The translations under genes and the position numbers were made by a program. Shown piece after piece: positions 12,104 through 19,479 of a stretch of 36,757 nt of DNA. Each line of letters opens with the position of its first letter. The stretch's first letter is position 1. The notes below the pieces were generated by a model. The model searched no databases, was not told the DNA's origin, and saw only the letters and a program-made list of their open reading frames with translations. Origin of the DNA: a virus; IMG/VR virus record IMGVR_UViG_3300046535_000597, positions 1 through 36,757 of that record; one strand, 5' to 3'.

Positions 12104-13266
12104 CACGGAATCCCATCGCCGGAGCCATTGTCGTCAGCGTGGTCGTCGTCCTCACGGTACGGCCTCAACGACTCCACAAACTTCGCGCCGCGTGCACCCT
12201 CGATTGCGCGTGCGTAGCCTTCACGGATCAGCGAGTCGATCGCCGCTCTCACGTATTGGCCTTTGCCTCCGATCGCGTCACAGATCGTGTTGCGCCCTTG
12301 CGGGTCGGCACAGTTCTCGATGAAGATGCTCACTCGTTCCATCTTGCCGGTGTACCGGAACGCGCCGTCAGCGGCGAGCTCATGGGTGTGTTCAACCTTC
12401 TCCCAGGAGCCGAACTTGCCGGCGCCGAGGCTCATCTCCCACCGTCCTGTGTCGCCGAACCGTGAGTCTGTGATCTCGAGTCGCACCTTCCCAATATGGT
12501 CTAGGCCGTAGCGTTCGATCGTTTCCAGCGTGAACAGCACCTCGTTCAAGTCGCCTTTGGAACTCGCACCGCGGCCGCGCTTGCTGTCACCATGCCCTGT
12601 GTTGTCGAGGATGAGGGTAGCGATGCCAGCGGCGAACAGCGGATCCACAAGGGCGGCCATGAATTCGGCGTAGTCGTCCGATGAGTTCTCCTCGAGGCCG
12701 AGGTCGCTGAGGTACATGCGCTGGCTGTCGAAGATGACGAGGTCGGCGTTCAGGCACAGCTTGACGAGTTCGTTGCCGTCGTCTTTGCGGAAGCGTGGGA
12801 ATTCGTAGTAGCTGAGGTTCGCTGAGAGCTGCGCTTGTTGGAGTGTGCTCATGTCGCGTCCGTTGATGATCGCCTCGAGCCTGGACGCATAAAGGTCGCC
12901 GCCGTTCTCACGGTCGAACACGACCACCGTGGCGCCGGCGAGCACCATGTCCCCAGCATGGATCAGAGCTCCCAGCGACTTGCCCACCTTTTTCGGTGCC
13001 GCCCAGTAGTGGCGCTTGCCACGTCTGAGCATCAGCTCGGATGCTGCCAGATATTCGGCTGGTGGGATGCCGTGCCGGATCCTGTCGACGAGGTCTAGCT
13101 GCCGTGACCGGACACGATCGGTGAAGTCGCCACGTTTAGCGTCCTCTGGGAGCACGCCGGCTTCTGGGACACGGTATGCGTCGACCTCTGCGTCTTCGAG
13201 GGACTGTCGGGCCGCTTCGTCGTCTGGCGCGAGACCGATCTCGTGGATGGGCCGTAGTTGCGTCAC
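12100..13266 (-). CDS. RepA-like RecA-fold ATPase, probable replicative helicase or loader
   Basis: This 388-aa protein has a Walker A motif APKKVGKS (about residues 90-97) and a Walker B strand ADLVIFDS (174-181). A later LILDNTGHGDSKRGRGASSKGD segment is typical of AAA_25/RepA-type hexameric helicases. The C-terminal ~90 residues look like a winged-helix domain (FIENC, AIDSLIREGYARAIEG). Such proteins unwind or load at phage and plasmid origins. No primase or polymerase is encoded, so it would recruit the host replisome. The GTG start overlaps the upstream TGA. Confidence 0.8.
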   Translation of the reverse strand: MTQLRPIHEIGLAPDDEAARQSLEDAEVDAYRVPEAGVLPEDAKRGDFTDRVRSRQLDLVDRIRHGIPPAEYLAASELMLRRGKRHYWAAPKKVGKSLGALIHAGDMVLAGATVVVFDRENGGDLYASRLEAIINGRDMSTLQQAQLSANLSYYEFPRFRKDDGNELVKLCLNADLVIFDSQRMYLSDLGLEENSSDDYAEFMAALVDPLFAAGIATLILDNTGHGDSKRGRGASSKGDLNEVLFTLETIERYGLDHIGKVRLEITDSRFGDTGRWEMSLGAGKFGSWEKVEHTHELAADGAFRYTGKMERVSIFIENCADPQGRNTICDAIGGKGQYVRAAIDSLIREGYARAIEGARGAKFVESLRPYREDDDHADDNGSGDGIPW

Positions 13267-13685
13267 CCTGTTTTGAGGAGGTCGATGGCGTGCATATCCA
13301 GACGCACCAGCAACCGCTGCTTCGCCCACTTCAACTGCTTATGGTCGATCCGGTCAGGATCCACAGGCTCGCCCTCGAGGAGCTCACAACACGTTCCGAC
13401 GTCCTTTGCGAGGCGCATGGCTACACCGACACGGGCGGGGTGCGGCCACCGCTCCTCTAGCGTTTCAGGACAACACTCCGCACACTCACATGGAACGCCT
13501 GTCTCCTCAGCCAGCAAGTCGGGAGCAATGAACCCGTGGGCTAGTAGCCCATCCACCTTGTCGCGGTGATAGTGGTCAGGGCGTCCACAGGACGGGCATG
13601 GTAGAGGCGTGCTCAAGGGCCGGTCATGGAGGAGGGAGTCTAAGCCACCCTCGGTTTGTGTGCCAACATGCCTGAGCCTTCGCAT
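13263..13685 (-). CDS. Zinc-binding hypothetical protein
   Basis: From the ATG at 13685 the product is 140 aa. A TTG at 13616 would give 117 aa and reduce overlap with the upstream gene. I cannot decide between them because neither has a clear ribosome site. The protein has LPCPSCGRPDHYHRDK followed by a PCECAECC cluster, giving at least two zinc-type Cys groups. Its C-terminus is helical and basic (KQLKWAKQRLLVRLDMHA). It directly precedes the replication ATPase with overlapping ends, so a replication-related role is possible. Confidence 0.55.
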   Translation of the reverse strand: MRRLRHVGTQTEGGLDSLLHDRPLSTPLPCPSCGRPDHYHRDKVDGLLAHGFIAPDLLAEETGVPCECAECCPETLEERWPHPARVGVAMRLAKDVGTCCELLEGEPVDPDRIDHKQLKWAKQRLLVRLDMHAIDLLKTG

Positions 13686-13816
13686 GGCATTCCAGGGTTG
13701 AACCAGTCGCGGTGGCGTTCGTTGTTGTTTCGTGTGGCGCGGCGGTGCTTCTCGATCCGGTAGTCCTCGCGGATGGGTTGTTCGCGGTGGCAGACGGGAC
13801 AGAGAGCACGGATCAT
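13640..13816 (-). CDS. 58-aa zinc-ribbon-like protein
   Basis: An ATG at 13816 overlaps the upstream TGA. The product begins MIRALCPVCHREQPI, giving one CxxC pair, and has a basic His/Arg-rich middle (KHRRATRNNNERHRDW). A further Cys (MPCEGSG) may complete a zinc site with nearby histidines. It belongs to the set of very small zinc-ribbon proteins in the early operon. It probably binds nucleic acid or protein; no specific function is known. Confidence 0.55.
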   Translation of the reverse strand: MIRALCPVCHREQPIREDYRIEKHRRATRNNNERHRDWFNPGMPCEGSGMLAHKPRVA

Positions 13817-13989
13817 GGCAGTAACCAGATGCCAAGCATGTGATCGAACCAAACGACTAGCAGTCCATAGATGATTCCGCCAGCTATGACATAGAGAGCA
13901 GCCCTGCTGGCAAAGGCGAAGCGGACACGGAGTCGTTCGACTGGATTCAGTTCGCGTGGTCCTCGCCACTGTTGCGGGTCTTCGTTCAT
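13813..13989 (-). CDS. 58-aa membrane protein
   Basis: The ATG at 13989 overlaps the upstream TGA. The product has a soluble, charged N-terminus (NEDPQQWRGPRELNPVERLRVR), then a hydrophobic span (ALYVIAGGIIYGLLVVWF, about residues 31-48) and a short end, DHMLGIWLLP. It is probably a single-span inner-membrane protein. It is one of a recurring set of small membrane proteins in the early operon. A longer in-frame start at 14157 would overlap the resolvase and was not chosen. Confidence 0.6.
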   Translation of the reverse strand: MNEDPQQWRGPRELNPVERLRVRFAFASRAALYVIAGGIIYGLLVVWFDHMLGIWLLP

Positions 13990-14084
13990 GTGACAGGAGT
14001 CGTCTTCGTCGCGCCACTTGTCGGGAAGCGAAAGGAACCCCACACACCGTAGGAGTCCCAGCGGCAGGCGTTCCTTTCGGTCAT
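13986..14084 (-). CDS. 32-aa peptide in the early operon
   Basis: A frame from the ATG at 14084 overlaps the resolvase TGA, and its stop overlaps the next ATG. This exact ATGA at both ends is the main support. The product (MTERNACRWDSYGVWGSF at its start) has no membrane span or clear motif. It may be a genuine microprotein or simply a coupling cistron that carries ribosomes to the next gene. I give it low confidence. Confidence 0.35.
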   Translation of the reverse strand: MTERNACRWDSYGVWGSFRFPTSGATKTTPVT

Positions 14085-14380
14085 GTCGGCCAATTCTGAG
14101 ACGGCACCCACGTAGCCGTCCCTCGAGGCGGCCAATGCACCAGCCAAGCATCCGCACCAGCCCACGCAGCCGTCTGCTTCAAATCGGCGCGCTTCGCAGG
14201 CGGAAACGCCGCATACGGGCCACGCGCAGTCGACTTCACCTCGATCATCATCGGCGTCCTCCCATCCTTCAACGCGACAAGGTCGGCGCAGCCGAGGCTT
14301 CCCGCGGCCCGGATGACGATCCAGTCGTCCGCTTCGAGGCTATGGCGGAGTTGCCTTTCGCGCTGTATGCCACGGCTCAT
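14081..14380 (-). CDS. Holliday-junction resolvase-like nuclease (Hjc/PD-(D/E)XK type)
   Basis: This 99-aa protein has the core of archaeal-type Hjc resolvases. Glu8 lies in GIQRERQLRH, then RAAGSLGCADLVAL has the active-site Asp at about residue 33, then MIEVKST supplies the E-x-K pair at 47 and 49. In phages these enzymes resolve recombination junctions and branched DNA before packaging. The gene overlaps the methyltransferase gene upstream. A VRR-NUC type nuclease is the closest alternative, with a similar fold. Confidence 0.75.
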   Translation of the reverse strand: MSRGIQRERQLRHSLEADDWIVIRAAGSLGCADLVALKDGRTPMMIEVKSTARGPYAAFPPAKRADLKQTAAWAGADAWLVHWPPRGTATWVPSQNWPT

Positions 14381-15738
14381 TCTGCGCCGTCTTTCATGCC
14401 GGCTGATTCGTCAACAACACACGCAAACAACGACTGCTGCTGCAACCTGCGCGCACACAGTTCCGCGTATTCGGGGTTGAGTTCGATGCCGATGCTGCGC
14501 CGGCCGAGCCTGCGGGCGACGAGGGCGACGGTTCCACTGCCCATGAAGGGATCGAGAACGACGCCGTCCTCTGGACATCCCGCAGCGATACACCTGCGCG
14601 GCAGCTCCTCCGGGAAGGTGGCGAAGTGTGCTTCGGCGTAGGGTTGGGTGGCGATCGTCCAGACCGAACGAGCATTACGGCCACGAGGATCAAAGGCGCG
14701 TTCGGTCATGGCAAAGGATGTTCGCGCTATTCCATCCTTCTCTCGGCCCCGGTAGCCGGGAAGTGACACACCGGACCGACCTTTGGACGGCATCGCCTCG
14801 GAACCGTCTAACGTCTCGGTTTGAGGAGCGGGACTTCCACTTAGATCGACCTTCTTGTTCGCACCGATCCAACCGGCGGCGCTCTCGGACCCCTCATACT
14901 TCCCGTTCGTCTGGTCGCCCCAGCGCGCCCACTCAGCAGCTTCCCTGATCGCGTCGGCGTCATAGAAATACCTCGCCTCCCGCGTCAACAGGAACACGTA
15001 CTCGTGGCTCTTGGTCGGCCGGTCCGTGACGGACTCGGGCATGGGGTTGGGTTTGGCCCAGATGATGTCGCTGCGGAGGTACCAGCCATCGGCTTGGAGG
15101 GCGAACGCGAGCTTCCACGGGATGCCGACGAGATCCTTCTGTTTCAGACCGTCGACGCGCATGTTCCCGGCCCGTGGCTTCGTGTAAAGGTCGCCGTGCA
15201 TCCCGTCTTTCGGACCATCAGCGAGGCTGGGTGGCAGTTCATCTTTCGTTTGCGGCTGCGCTTGTCCGCCTCCGGCGTAGCTGTCCCCGATGTTCAGCCA
15301 GCACGTCCCATCCCTCCTAAGCACCCTTCGCACCTCGCGGAACACTTCGACCATGCGCAGGATGTAGGCGTCGGGTGTGGGTTCGAGGCCGAGTTGTTGG
15401 TCTGTCCTGGTCGCACCACACTTGCCGCATTCGCGTTCGTACTGGCCGCCGCCAGCATGACCGTGAGCTTGGGCATCTAGCGCCAGAGTTCCGTCTTTGT
15501 TCTTCTTGGCGTTTAGGCCACTCTTGGCTGATCCACCCTGCGCTCCGCCTCGTGGTGGTGCGGTGTGGTCGCAGTCGGGGTCGCCGCCAGCCCACGAACC
15601 CGTTCCATAATCCCTCAGCCCCCAGTACGGCGGCGAAGTCACCACACAATGCACCGACTCAGCGGGCATGTCTCGCAGCACGTCGAGCGCGTCACCCACG
15701 TGCAGGGTGAAGTCGCCATCAGCGACGAACGGGGTCAC
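14377..15738 (-). CDS. DNA amino-methyltransferase (N4-cytosine/N6-adenine)
   Basis: This 453-aa protein has motif IV TSPPYWG near the N-terminus (residues 34-40) and motif I near the C-terminus (DPFMGSGTVALVARRLG), followed by GIELNPEYAELCARRL. This IV-before-I order is the beta-class arrangement of solitary phage DNA methylases. A CGKCGATRTD segment and LNIGDSYAGGG are also seen in relatives. It probably modifies phage DNA at a short motif, protecting it from host restriction. It starts at GTG 15738, 19 bp after the upstream stop. Confidence 0.88.
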   Translation of the reverse strand: MTPFVADGDFTLHVGDALDVLRDMPAESVHCVVTSPPYWGLRDYGTGSWAGGDPDCDHTAPPRGGAQGGSAKSGLNAKKNKDGTLALDAQAHGHAGGGQYERECGKCGATRTDQQLGLEPTPDAYILRMVEVFREVRRVLRRDGTCWLNIGDSYAGGGQAQPQTKDELPPSLADGPKDGMHGDLYTKPRAGNMRVDGLKQKDLVGIPWKLAFALQADGWYLRSDIIWAKPNPMPESVTDRPTKSHEYVFLLTREARYFYDADAIREAAEWARWGDQTNGKYEGSESAAGWIGANKKVDLSGSPAPQTETLDGSEAMPSKGRSGVSLPGYRGREKDGIARTSFAMTERAFDPRGRNARSVWTIATQPYAEAHFATFPEELPRRCIAAGCPEDGVVLDPFMGSGTVALVARRLGRRSIGIELNPEYAELCARRLQQQSLFACVVDESAGMKDGAE

Positions 15739-15757
15739 CAGACCTTCGCCGGACCCG

Positions 15758-16207
15758 CTAGCGGTAGCCCAAGCAGGGCGGAGACGTGTTCGGCCACTGG
15801 GACTCGAGCCACGCGACCGAGTAGCCCGACTGTCGGTAGCCGGTCTCCGCCGCTGCCATCTGAGCCTCGGGTGAGAGCAGGGCCGCGTTGCCGACCAAGC
15901 CGTCCCACCCGTAGGTCATCTGGAGTCCGCCGTAGTAGCCGTTTCCGGTGTTTGCGTTCCATGCCCCTTCTCCGTTATGGATGCACAACCACAGTGCGAT
16001 ATGGAGTGAACTCGGGGCAGTCACATTGGACGTGACCGGGTGGGAAACAGCTTGTGGGGACGTGGTGCCAGTAGGCGTGGCCGCATTCGCATATAGAGCT
16101 CGTGCTGCTACGGCTTTCTGTTGCGCGATAGCTGCGAGCTGCTTCGACGCCGACACGTACAACAAACGGCGCCTGTCCCTGCGTATCGCGTGCCGACGGA
16201 GTTTCAC
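15758..16207 (-). CDS. Resuscitation-promoting-factor-like transglycosylase
   Basis: The C-terminal ~80 residues form a transglycosylase-like domain of the Rpf type. They include HIALWLCIHNGEGAWNANTGNG (catalytic Glu expected at about residue 80), then YYGGLQMTYGWDG, and end with the usual AETGYRQSG segment. It would cleave peptidoglycan glycan strands. The first available GTG is 16207, with a weak AAGGCGG site, giving 149 aa. In frame upstream there is a hydrophobic signal-like stretch but no ATG, GTG or TTG, so the true N-terminus is unclear. It is unusual to find a muralytic enzyme among early genes. Confidence 0.75.
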   Translation of the reverse strand: MKLRRHAIRRDRRRLLYVSASKQLAAIAQQKAVAARALYANAATPTGTTSPQAVSHPVTSNVTAPSSLHIALWLCIHNGEGAWNANTGNGYYGGLQMTYGWDGLVGNAALLSPEAQMAAAETGYRQSGYSVAWLESQWPNTSPPCLGYR

Positions 16208-16311
16208 GTCCGCCTTGAGCGTGTAGTGATGCGTGATCGCCGGAGCTCGCGCTGTCTTGTGCGTCGCGGTGATCGCGACCAGGGTTGCTGCTGTAGTCAG
16301 TGTGAGTGCGG

Positions 16312-16494
16312 TTAGCGTACATCTGACGATGATGCCTCTGCCCTCTCGGTAGCTGACGTGTCCTCGGGGTTACGGCCCCGGCGTTCTTCGGTGCGAAGTT
16401 GGTGCATCTTCCAGAAGAGTCCTGTGTACACAGGGACTCCAAACGCTATGGGGATCCACCAGGGGTGAGGATCAAGGATTGCTAGCAGGCTCAT
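16312..16494 (-). CDS. 60-aa single-span membrane protein
   Basis: The ATG at 16494 overlaps the upstream TGA. The product begins MSLLAILDPHPWWIPIAFGV, with a hydrophobic span to about residue 27 (VPVYTGLFW). A basic and then Ser/Glu-rich cytoplasmic tail follows (RTEERRGRNPEDTSATERAE). It precedes the Rpf-like gene and could be linked to it in the membrane. That is inference from position. Confidence 0.6.
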   Translation of the reverse strand: MSLLAILDPHPWWIPIAFGVPVYTGLFWKMHQLRTEERRGRNPEDTSATERAEASSSDVR

Positions 16495-16904
16495 GTGTCC
16501 TCGCTCGGCGTACCGGCCAAAGTAGGAGGCGCAACGGTAGGCGGATTGAGCCGCCCCTCTTCAGCGGGTAGCCGACTCCCGCCCGTCGCGCCACGTTTGT
16601 CGCTCGGCGTACCGGACAAAGCGGCGCGAGCGACCGACTTGAGTTGCACCAAATGCGTGTAGTCGGGATTAGCGATCAGAGCCAGCGCGTCGCGTAGTTG
16701 TTGGATCTCCCCCTCTAGCCGATGAATCTTGCCGACGGCTTGTTCAAGCGCAGGAGGTCGCTCGCGTAGTTGTTGGTTCTCCGCCACAAGCGCGTCAAAG
16801 GCCCGGATGGCTTCTTGTCTGTTTACGGGCGGTGTCTGTGAGCCGTAGCCGCCGAGTCGGTAGTGGCCTCTAACCCAAATACGCAACGTGTTGGCGTGGC
16901 TCAT
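16491..16904 (-). CDS. Coiled-coil hypothetical protein (137 aa)
   Basis: The ATG at 16904 overlaps the stop of the 28-aa zinc-ribbon frame, which supports it over the longer in-frame start at 16967. The middle (FDALVAENQQLRER, then LEQAVGKIHRLEGEIQQLRDAL) is a strong coiled coil from roughly residues 35 to 85. The C-terminal ~40 residues are Pro/Gly/Thr-rich and probably disordered. It likely oligomerises, but its partner and function are unknown. Confidence 0.6.
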   Translation of the reverse strand: MSHANTLRIWVRGHYRLGGYGSQTPPVNRQEAIRAFDALVAENQQLRERPPALEQAVGKIHRLEGEIQQLRDALALIANPDYTHLVQLKSVARAALSGTPSDKRGATGGSRLPAEEGRLNPPTVAPPTLAGTPSEDT

Positions 16905-16987
16905 GCGCGCCACGATCGCCGGCAGACATAGCAATACGTCTTGAAGCCGAGGTTGCGTCCGCAGCATGGACAGAGGAGCCTCCTCAT
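16901..16987 (-). CDS. 28-aa zinc-ribbon peptide
   Basis: An ATG at 16987 overlaps the upstream TGA, and its stop overlaps the next ATG. The 28 residues contain a CPCC pair near the start and a CYVC pair near the end, separated by about ten residues (GRNLGFKTY), with a basic tail RRSWRA. This is a minimal treble-clef or zinc-ribbon arrangement. It is among the smallest candidate zinc proteins in the genome. Function is unknown. Confidence 0.5.
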   Translation of the reverse strand: MRRLLCPCCGRNLGFKTYCYVCRRSWRA

Positions 16988-17589
16988 GCGGTCACCCGGC
17001 CTGCGCTGCGAGCCATGTCGAGCAGAACATCACGGAAAGCCTCGGGTGTGCGACTCGCTTCCTTGGGGCGGACGCGGCGCGACTCGTCGGTGCCGGCGTG
17101 GTGGAGGAATCCTGAGACGATTACGTCCGATTCGGCTACGCGCCAGTCGAGGTCGGGTAGATCGGCTGCGAGCTGCCCGACCGCATAAAGCCAAGTGCGC
17201 TTTCGGGCTCCATGCCCATAGCGGCCTTGGTCGACCTCTGTCACCCAAGCGCCATGATCGAGGAGGCTGCTACTCCAGTAACGCCCCGGCTGCGCTAGGT
17301 CGAACTGTTTCCACGCAAGCGAGTCGGCTGGGTGTTCGAGCACGCCACCGTACGTCCGCACCGCATTGAGGGCCGCCTCGAAGCAGCCCCCGTCATCCCC
17401 GATTTCATAGCCGGAAATCCGCCGGCGATTGATGTACGCAAGCGGTGACCACTTGTTGCAGGGCGGGTGTGCGACGACCGGCCACGGCCCCGCATACAAT
17501 CGCGCGTCCCTCGCTTCGTCCCACGGGTCTACATCGTCCAAGCCGTAGTAGACGCCGTTGGTTTCGACGTACAGAGCTGCGACGGTCAC
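16984..17589 (-). CDS. Cytosine-C5-methyltransferase-like protein
   Basis: This 201-aa protein starts at a GTG overlapping the upstream TGA. It has a VAHPPCNKWSP segment resembling motif IV (Pro-Cys) of DNA C5-cytosine methyltransferases, and GVLEHPADSLAW in the place of motif VI. A GARKRTWLYAVG segment resembles the RKR motif VIII. A clear SAM-binding motif I (FxGxG) is not visible, and the protein is short. It may therefore be a divergent or partial family member with another activity. Similar proteins are common in actinophages without proven function. Confidence 0.5.
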   Translation of the reverse strand: MTVAALYVETNGVYYGLDDVDPWDEARDARLYAGPWPVVAHPPCNKWSPLAYINRRRISGYEIGDDGGCFEAALNAVRTYGGVLEHPADSLAWKQFDLAQPGRYWSSSLLDHGAWVTEVDQGRYGHGARKRTWLYAVGQLAADLPDLDWRVAESDVIVSGFLHHAGTDESRRVRPKEASRTPEAFRDVLLDMARSAGRVTA

Positions 17590-17693
17590 GTCAGCCACTC
17601 CACGAGCAGCACGATCCCGACCAGGGTGAGGATGGCGACGCCAGCGACGGCGGCCCATGCGCCTGCGAGGAGCCAATCAAACTGGCGGCTCAT
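17586..17693 (-). CDS. 35-aa single-span membrane peptide
   Basis: An ATG at 17693 overlaps the upstream TGA region, and the stop overlaps the next GTG. The product is MSRQFDW followed by a long hydrophobic span (LLAGAWAAVAGVAILTLVGI, then VLLVEW) reaching the C-terminus. It is predicted to be a small inner-membrane protein. It is part of the run of micro-membrane proteins in the early operon. Function is unknown. Confidence 0.55.
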   Translation of the reverse strand: MSRQFDWLLAGAWAAVAGVAILTLVGIVLLVEWLT

Positions 17694-17920
17694 GAGCGCG
17701 CACCTTCAATAAGACGATCGAACCTTTGCCCTCCGGGAAGCCGTCTCTTGACCCATCCTCCGTGCGCCACAGCCCAGAGAGCGGAGTCCACAGCCTTGGC
17801 GATAGGAACCTGTTGCCGCGGGAGTCGCGAGTCCGTCGGCTCGAGATACCACTTCCCTGTCCGGTCGTAGCGCACGATCTCCATACCGTCGTAGGCAGCG
17901 TGAATGGTCCGGTCACTCAT
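17690..17920 (-). CDS. Hypothetical protein (76 aa)
   Basis: The ATG at 17920 lies just inside the end of the upstream gene (8-bp overlap) and is preferred over the longer in-frame start at 17956. The 76-aa product begins MSDRTIHAAYDGMEIVRYDR. A WYLEPTD strand, a helical KAVDSALWAVAHGG part and a basic end, GGQRFDRLIEGARS, follow. It resembles small actinophage proteins with a short beta-beta-helix fold. No named function is recognised. Confidence 0.6.
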   Translation of the reverse strand: MSDRTIHAAYDGMEIVRYDRTGKWYLEPTDSRLPRQQVPIAKAVDSALWAVAHGGWVKRRLPGGQRFDRLIEGARS

Positions 17921-18041
17921 CGTCCGGTCCCCATATCTCGTCCAAGAACGCCTCATGGCAGGCCTCGGTCACGTCCACCCACATGGCGGCGATCATCGAG
18001 AGGAGGAGGGCGAGGATGAGGGTGCCCAGCAGGATGTTCAT
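17913..18041 (-). CDS. 42-aa single-span membrane protein
   Basis: The ATG at 18041 overlaps the upstream TGA. The product starts MNILLGTLILALLLSMIAAM, a typical hydrophobic N-terminal span (residues 2-20). A short acidic tail follows (DVTEACHEAFLDEIWGPDDE) that would face one side of the membrane. It directly follows another tiny membrane protein gene. Function is unknown. Confidence 0.55.
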   Translation of the reverse strand: MNILLGTLILALLLSMIAAMWVDVTEACHEAFLDEIWGPDDE

Positions 18042-18133
18042 CGTCCGCGTCTCCGCATTAGCATGACGAAACCGGCGCAGGCATCGAAGCCGAGGAAGAA
18101 GACGATGAGGAGAACGAAGACTTGGTGGATCAT
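18038..18133 (-). CDS. 31-aa membrane peptide
   Basis: The ATG at 18133 overlaps the TGA of the large gene upstream, and the stop overlaps the next ATG. The product is hydrophobic (IHQVFVLLIVFFLGFDAC, then AGFVMLM) with a basic RRRGR end, so it should insert in the membrane with the C-terminus inside. Two such genes stand in tandem here. Function is unknown. Confidence 0.5.
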   Translation of the reverse strand: MIHQVFVLLIVFFLGFDACAGFVMLMRRRGR

Positions 18134-19011
18134 TTGGCGTCCTGTAGCTTCGACAGCCGGTCGATAAGGTTGGACGCCTCATCCTTCGAGAGCGAATCAC
18201 GGAGTGGCCCCCAATGAACGCTGCCATCCTCATCGGCATCCGGCACGACGCCGTAACCGACATCGGCAACATCGGCGAGACCTCCTGTGCGTAGCGTCAG
18301 CACGGCTTGGTAGAGGTGTTCGGTGTGGAGTTTGTCGGCGTCGCGTAGCTGGCCTACGACCACGTCCAGCTTCTTCTTCTGGTTCACGGTCGCAGTTCCA
18401 CGGCCGGGTTCGGGTGGTCTTTCGCCGTCGAAGATGTCCTCGAACGTCTCACCCGGCAACACGGTCTTCTGAGCGGCGGCGCGTTTCTTGGGCTCATCGC
18501 GTGGCATCTCCTCTGCCGGCGTCGGATTGAACCCAGCCAACTGCATCACAAACCCCAGCGGCTGACGCAGCGCCTTCGACGTGGCGCGTGTTTGTGCCAT
18601 CGACCGGAGCGCGTAGTCGTCACGGTTGGCCCATGTCTTCTCGTCCTTCGTGCATTGAGACTCCGCAGCGCCGACGAGTTCTCCTAACCGCGTGCGCGCT
18701 TCCACCCGTGCCTCCCAGCCAAGGTGCTGGCCGTCGCGCTCGACCGGTCGCGTCCACTCACAGACGGGGAACACGCCGAGCATCGAACCCAGGAGCGTCC
18801 ACCCTTCGACGCGCACATGCTCGCTGGGTCCGATCTTGACGCTGAGTTTTTGTTTGCGGATGACGTCGACGAGCGGGATGGCTGCGGCTCGCGCTGCCTC
18901 GACGATTCCGGCGGGATCATTGGTGCCGAACAGCGAGACGGGCTGCGGCTGGTATGGGACGAGTTCGCCTTTGCCACCATCGATGACGACAGGCTCGATT
19001 ACGTCGGTCAT
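18130..19011 (-). CDS. Putative phage recombination/ssDNA-annealing protein
   Basis: This 293-aa protein starts at an ATG overlapping the upstream TGA. It has a core with VEGWTLLGSMLG, then EARTRLGELVGAAESQC. The segment DDYALRSMAQTRATSKALRQ follows, continuing into LGFVMQLAGFNPTPAEEMP. The SMAQTRATSKALR-LAG-TPAEEM pattern recurs in actinophage proteins that are thought to act in single-strand annealing or recombination. I am not certain which superfamily (ERF, RecT or Rad52-like) it belongs to. The C-terminal third is helical with a basic TVNQKKKLDVV segment. Its early position and a resolvase gene downstream fit a recombination role. Confidence 0.45.
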   Translation of the reverse strand: MTDVIEPVVIDGGKGELVPYQPQPVSLFGTNDPAGIVEAARAAAIPLVDVIRKQKLSVKIGPSEHVRVEGWTLLGSMLGVFPVCEWTRPVERDGQHLGWEARVEARTRLGELVGAAESQCTKDEKTWANRDDYALRSMAQTRATSKALRQPLGFVMQLAGFNPTPAEEMPRDEPKKRAAAQKTVLPGETFEDIFDGERPPEPGRGTATVNQKKKLDVVVGQLRDADKLHTEHLYQAVLTLRTGGLADVADVGYGVVPDADEDGSVHWGPLRDSLSKDEASNLIDRLSKLQDAK

Positions 19012-19448
19012 TTCGTCGTTCCGGTTCTGTCGACCATCTCGCAGAGCTTGCATTGGAACGGATCTCTGGCGTCACGAGAGGTCAATTCACGACCTAGTTC
19101 AGCGATGCCCGAGAAGTGGTTCCATTGCCACTGCTTGCCGCAGCCAACACAGATTTCGATGAGTGCCAATTGCTTGCGGCTGCCGTTGTAGGCGATCAGT
19201 TCGTCGTCCAAGTCGAAGGTAGGTGTCTCGGGATATAGAGCCTCGTCGTACTTGAACTCGATTTCCTTGTCATCGACTCCTGGGAGGACCTTGCGCGCGA
19301 GCAGACGAGCGTTGCGCTCCATCTGTGTGAGATAGACAGACTTCTTGACATCCCATGCGGCTCGCGCGTTCTCCGTCAGCGAAAGATCGCTGTTGAAGCG
19401 GAATCCCATAGGGAGCGGCGGAGCGGTTGCTACGGCGCTGCGTGACAC
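19008..19448 (-). CDS. Hypothetical zinc-binding early protein (146 aa)
   Basis: A GTG at 19448 follows a good GGAGG site. The 146-aa product has a Lys/Arg-rich helix (MERNARLLARKVLPGVDDKE), a central acidic EIEFKYDEALYPETP part and a C-terminal zinc-type pattern (ICVGCGKQW and FQCKLCEM). The Cys pairs are about 35 residues apart. A 17-codon frame from an ATG at 19483 overlaps its start and might be a leader, but I do not list it. Function is unknown. Confidence 0.6.
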   Translation of the reverse strand: MSRSAVATAPPLPMGFRFNSDLSLTENARAAWDVKKSVYLTQMERNARLLARKVLPGVDDKEIEFKYDEALYPETPTFDLDDELIAYNGSRKQLALIEICVGCGKQWQWNHFSGIAELGRELTSRDARDPFQCKLCEMVDRTGTTK

Positions 19449-19479
19449 TGAGTACCTCCGTGTTTGGGAACGAAAGTGG

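Noticed and set aside
14018-14641. 207-aa plus-strand frame
   Set aside because: It is antisense to the resolvase and methyltransferase; it is Arg/Ser-rich with no domain.
14755-14770. Isolated GGGAAGT copy in the methyltransferase gene, and another on the minus strand near 21890
   Set aside because: A 7-mer is expected a few times by chance in a genome this size. Only the 8941-9146 cluster is significant.
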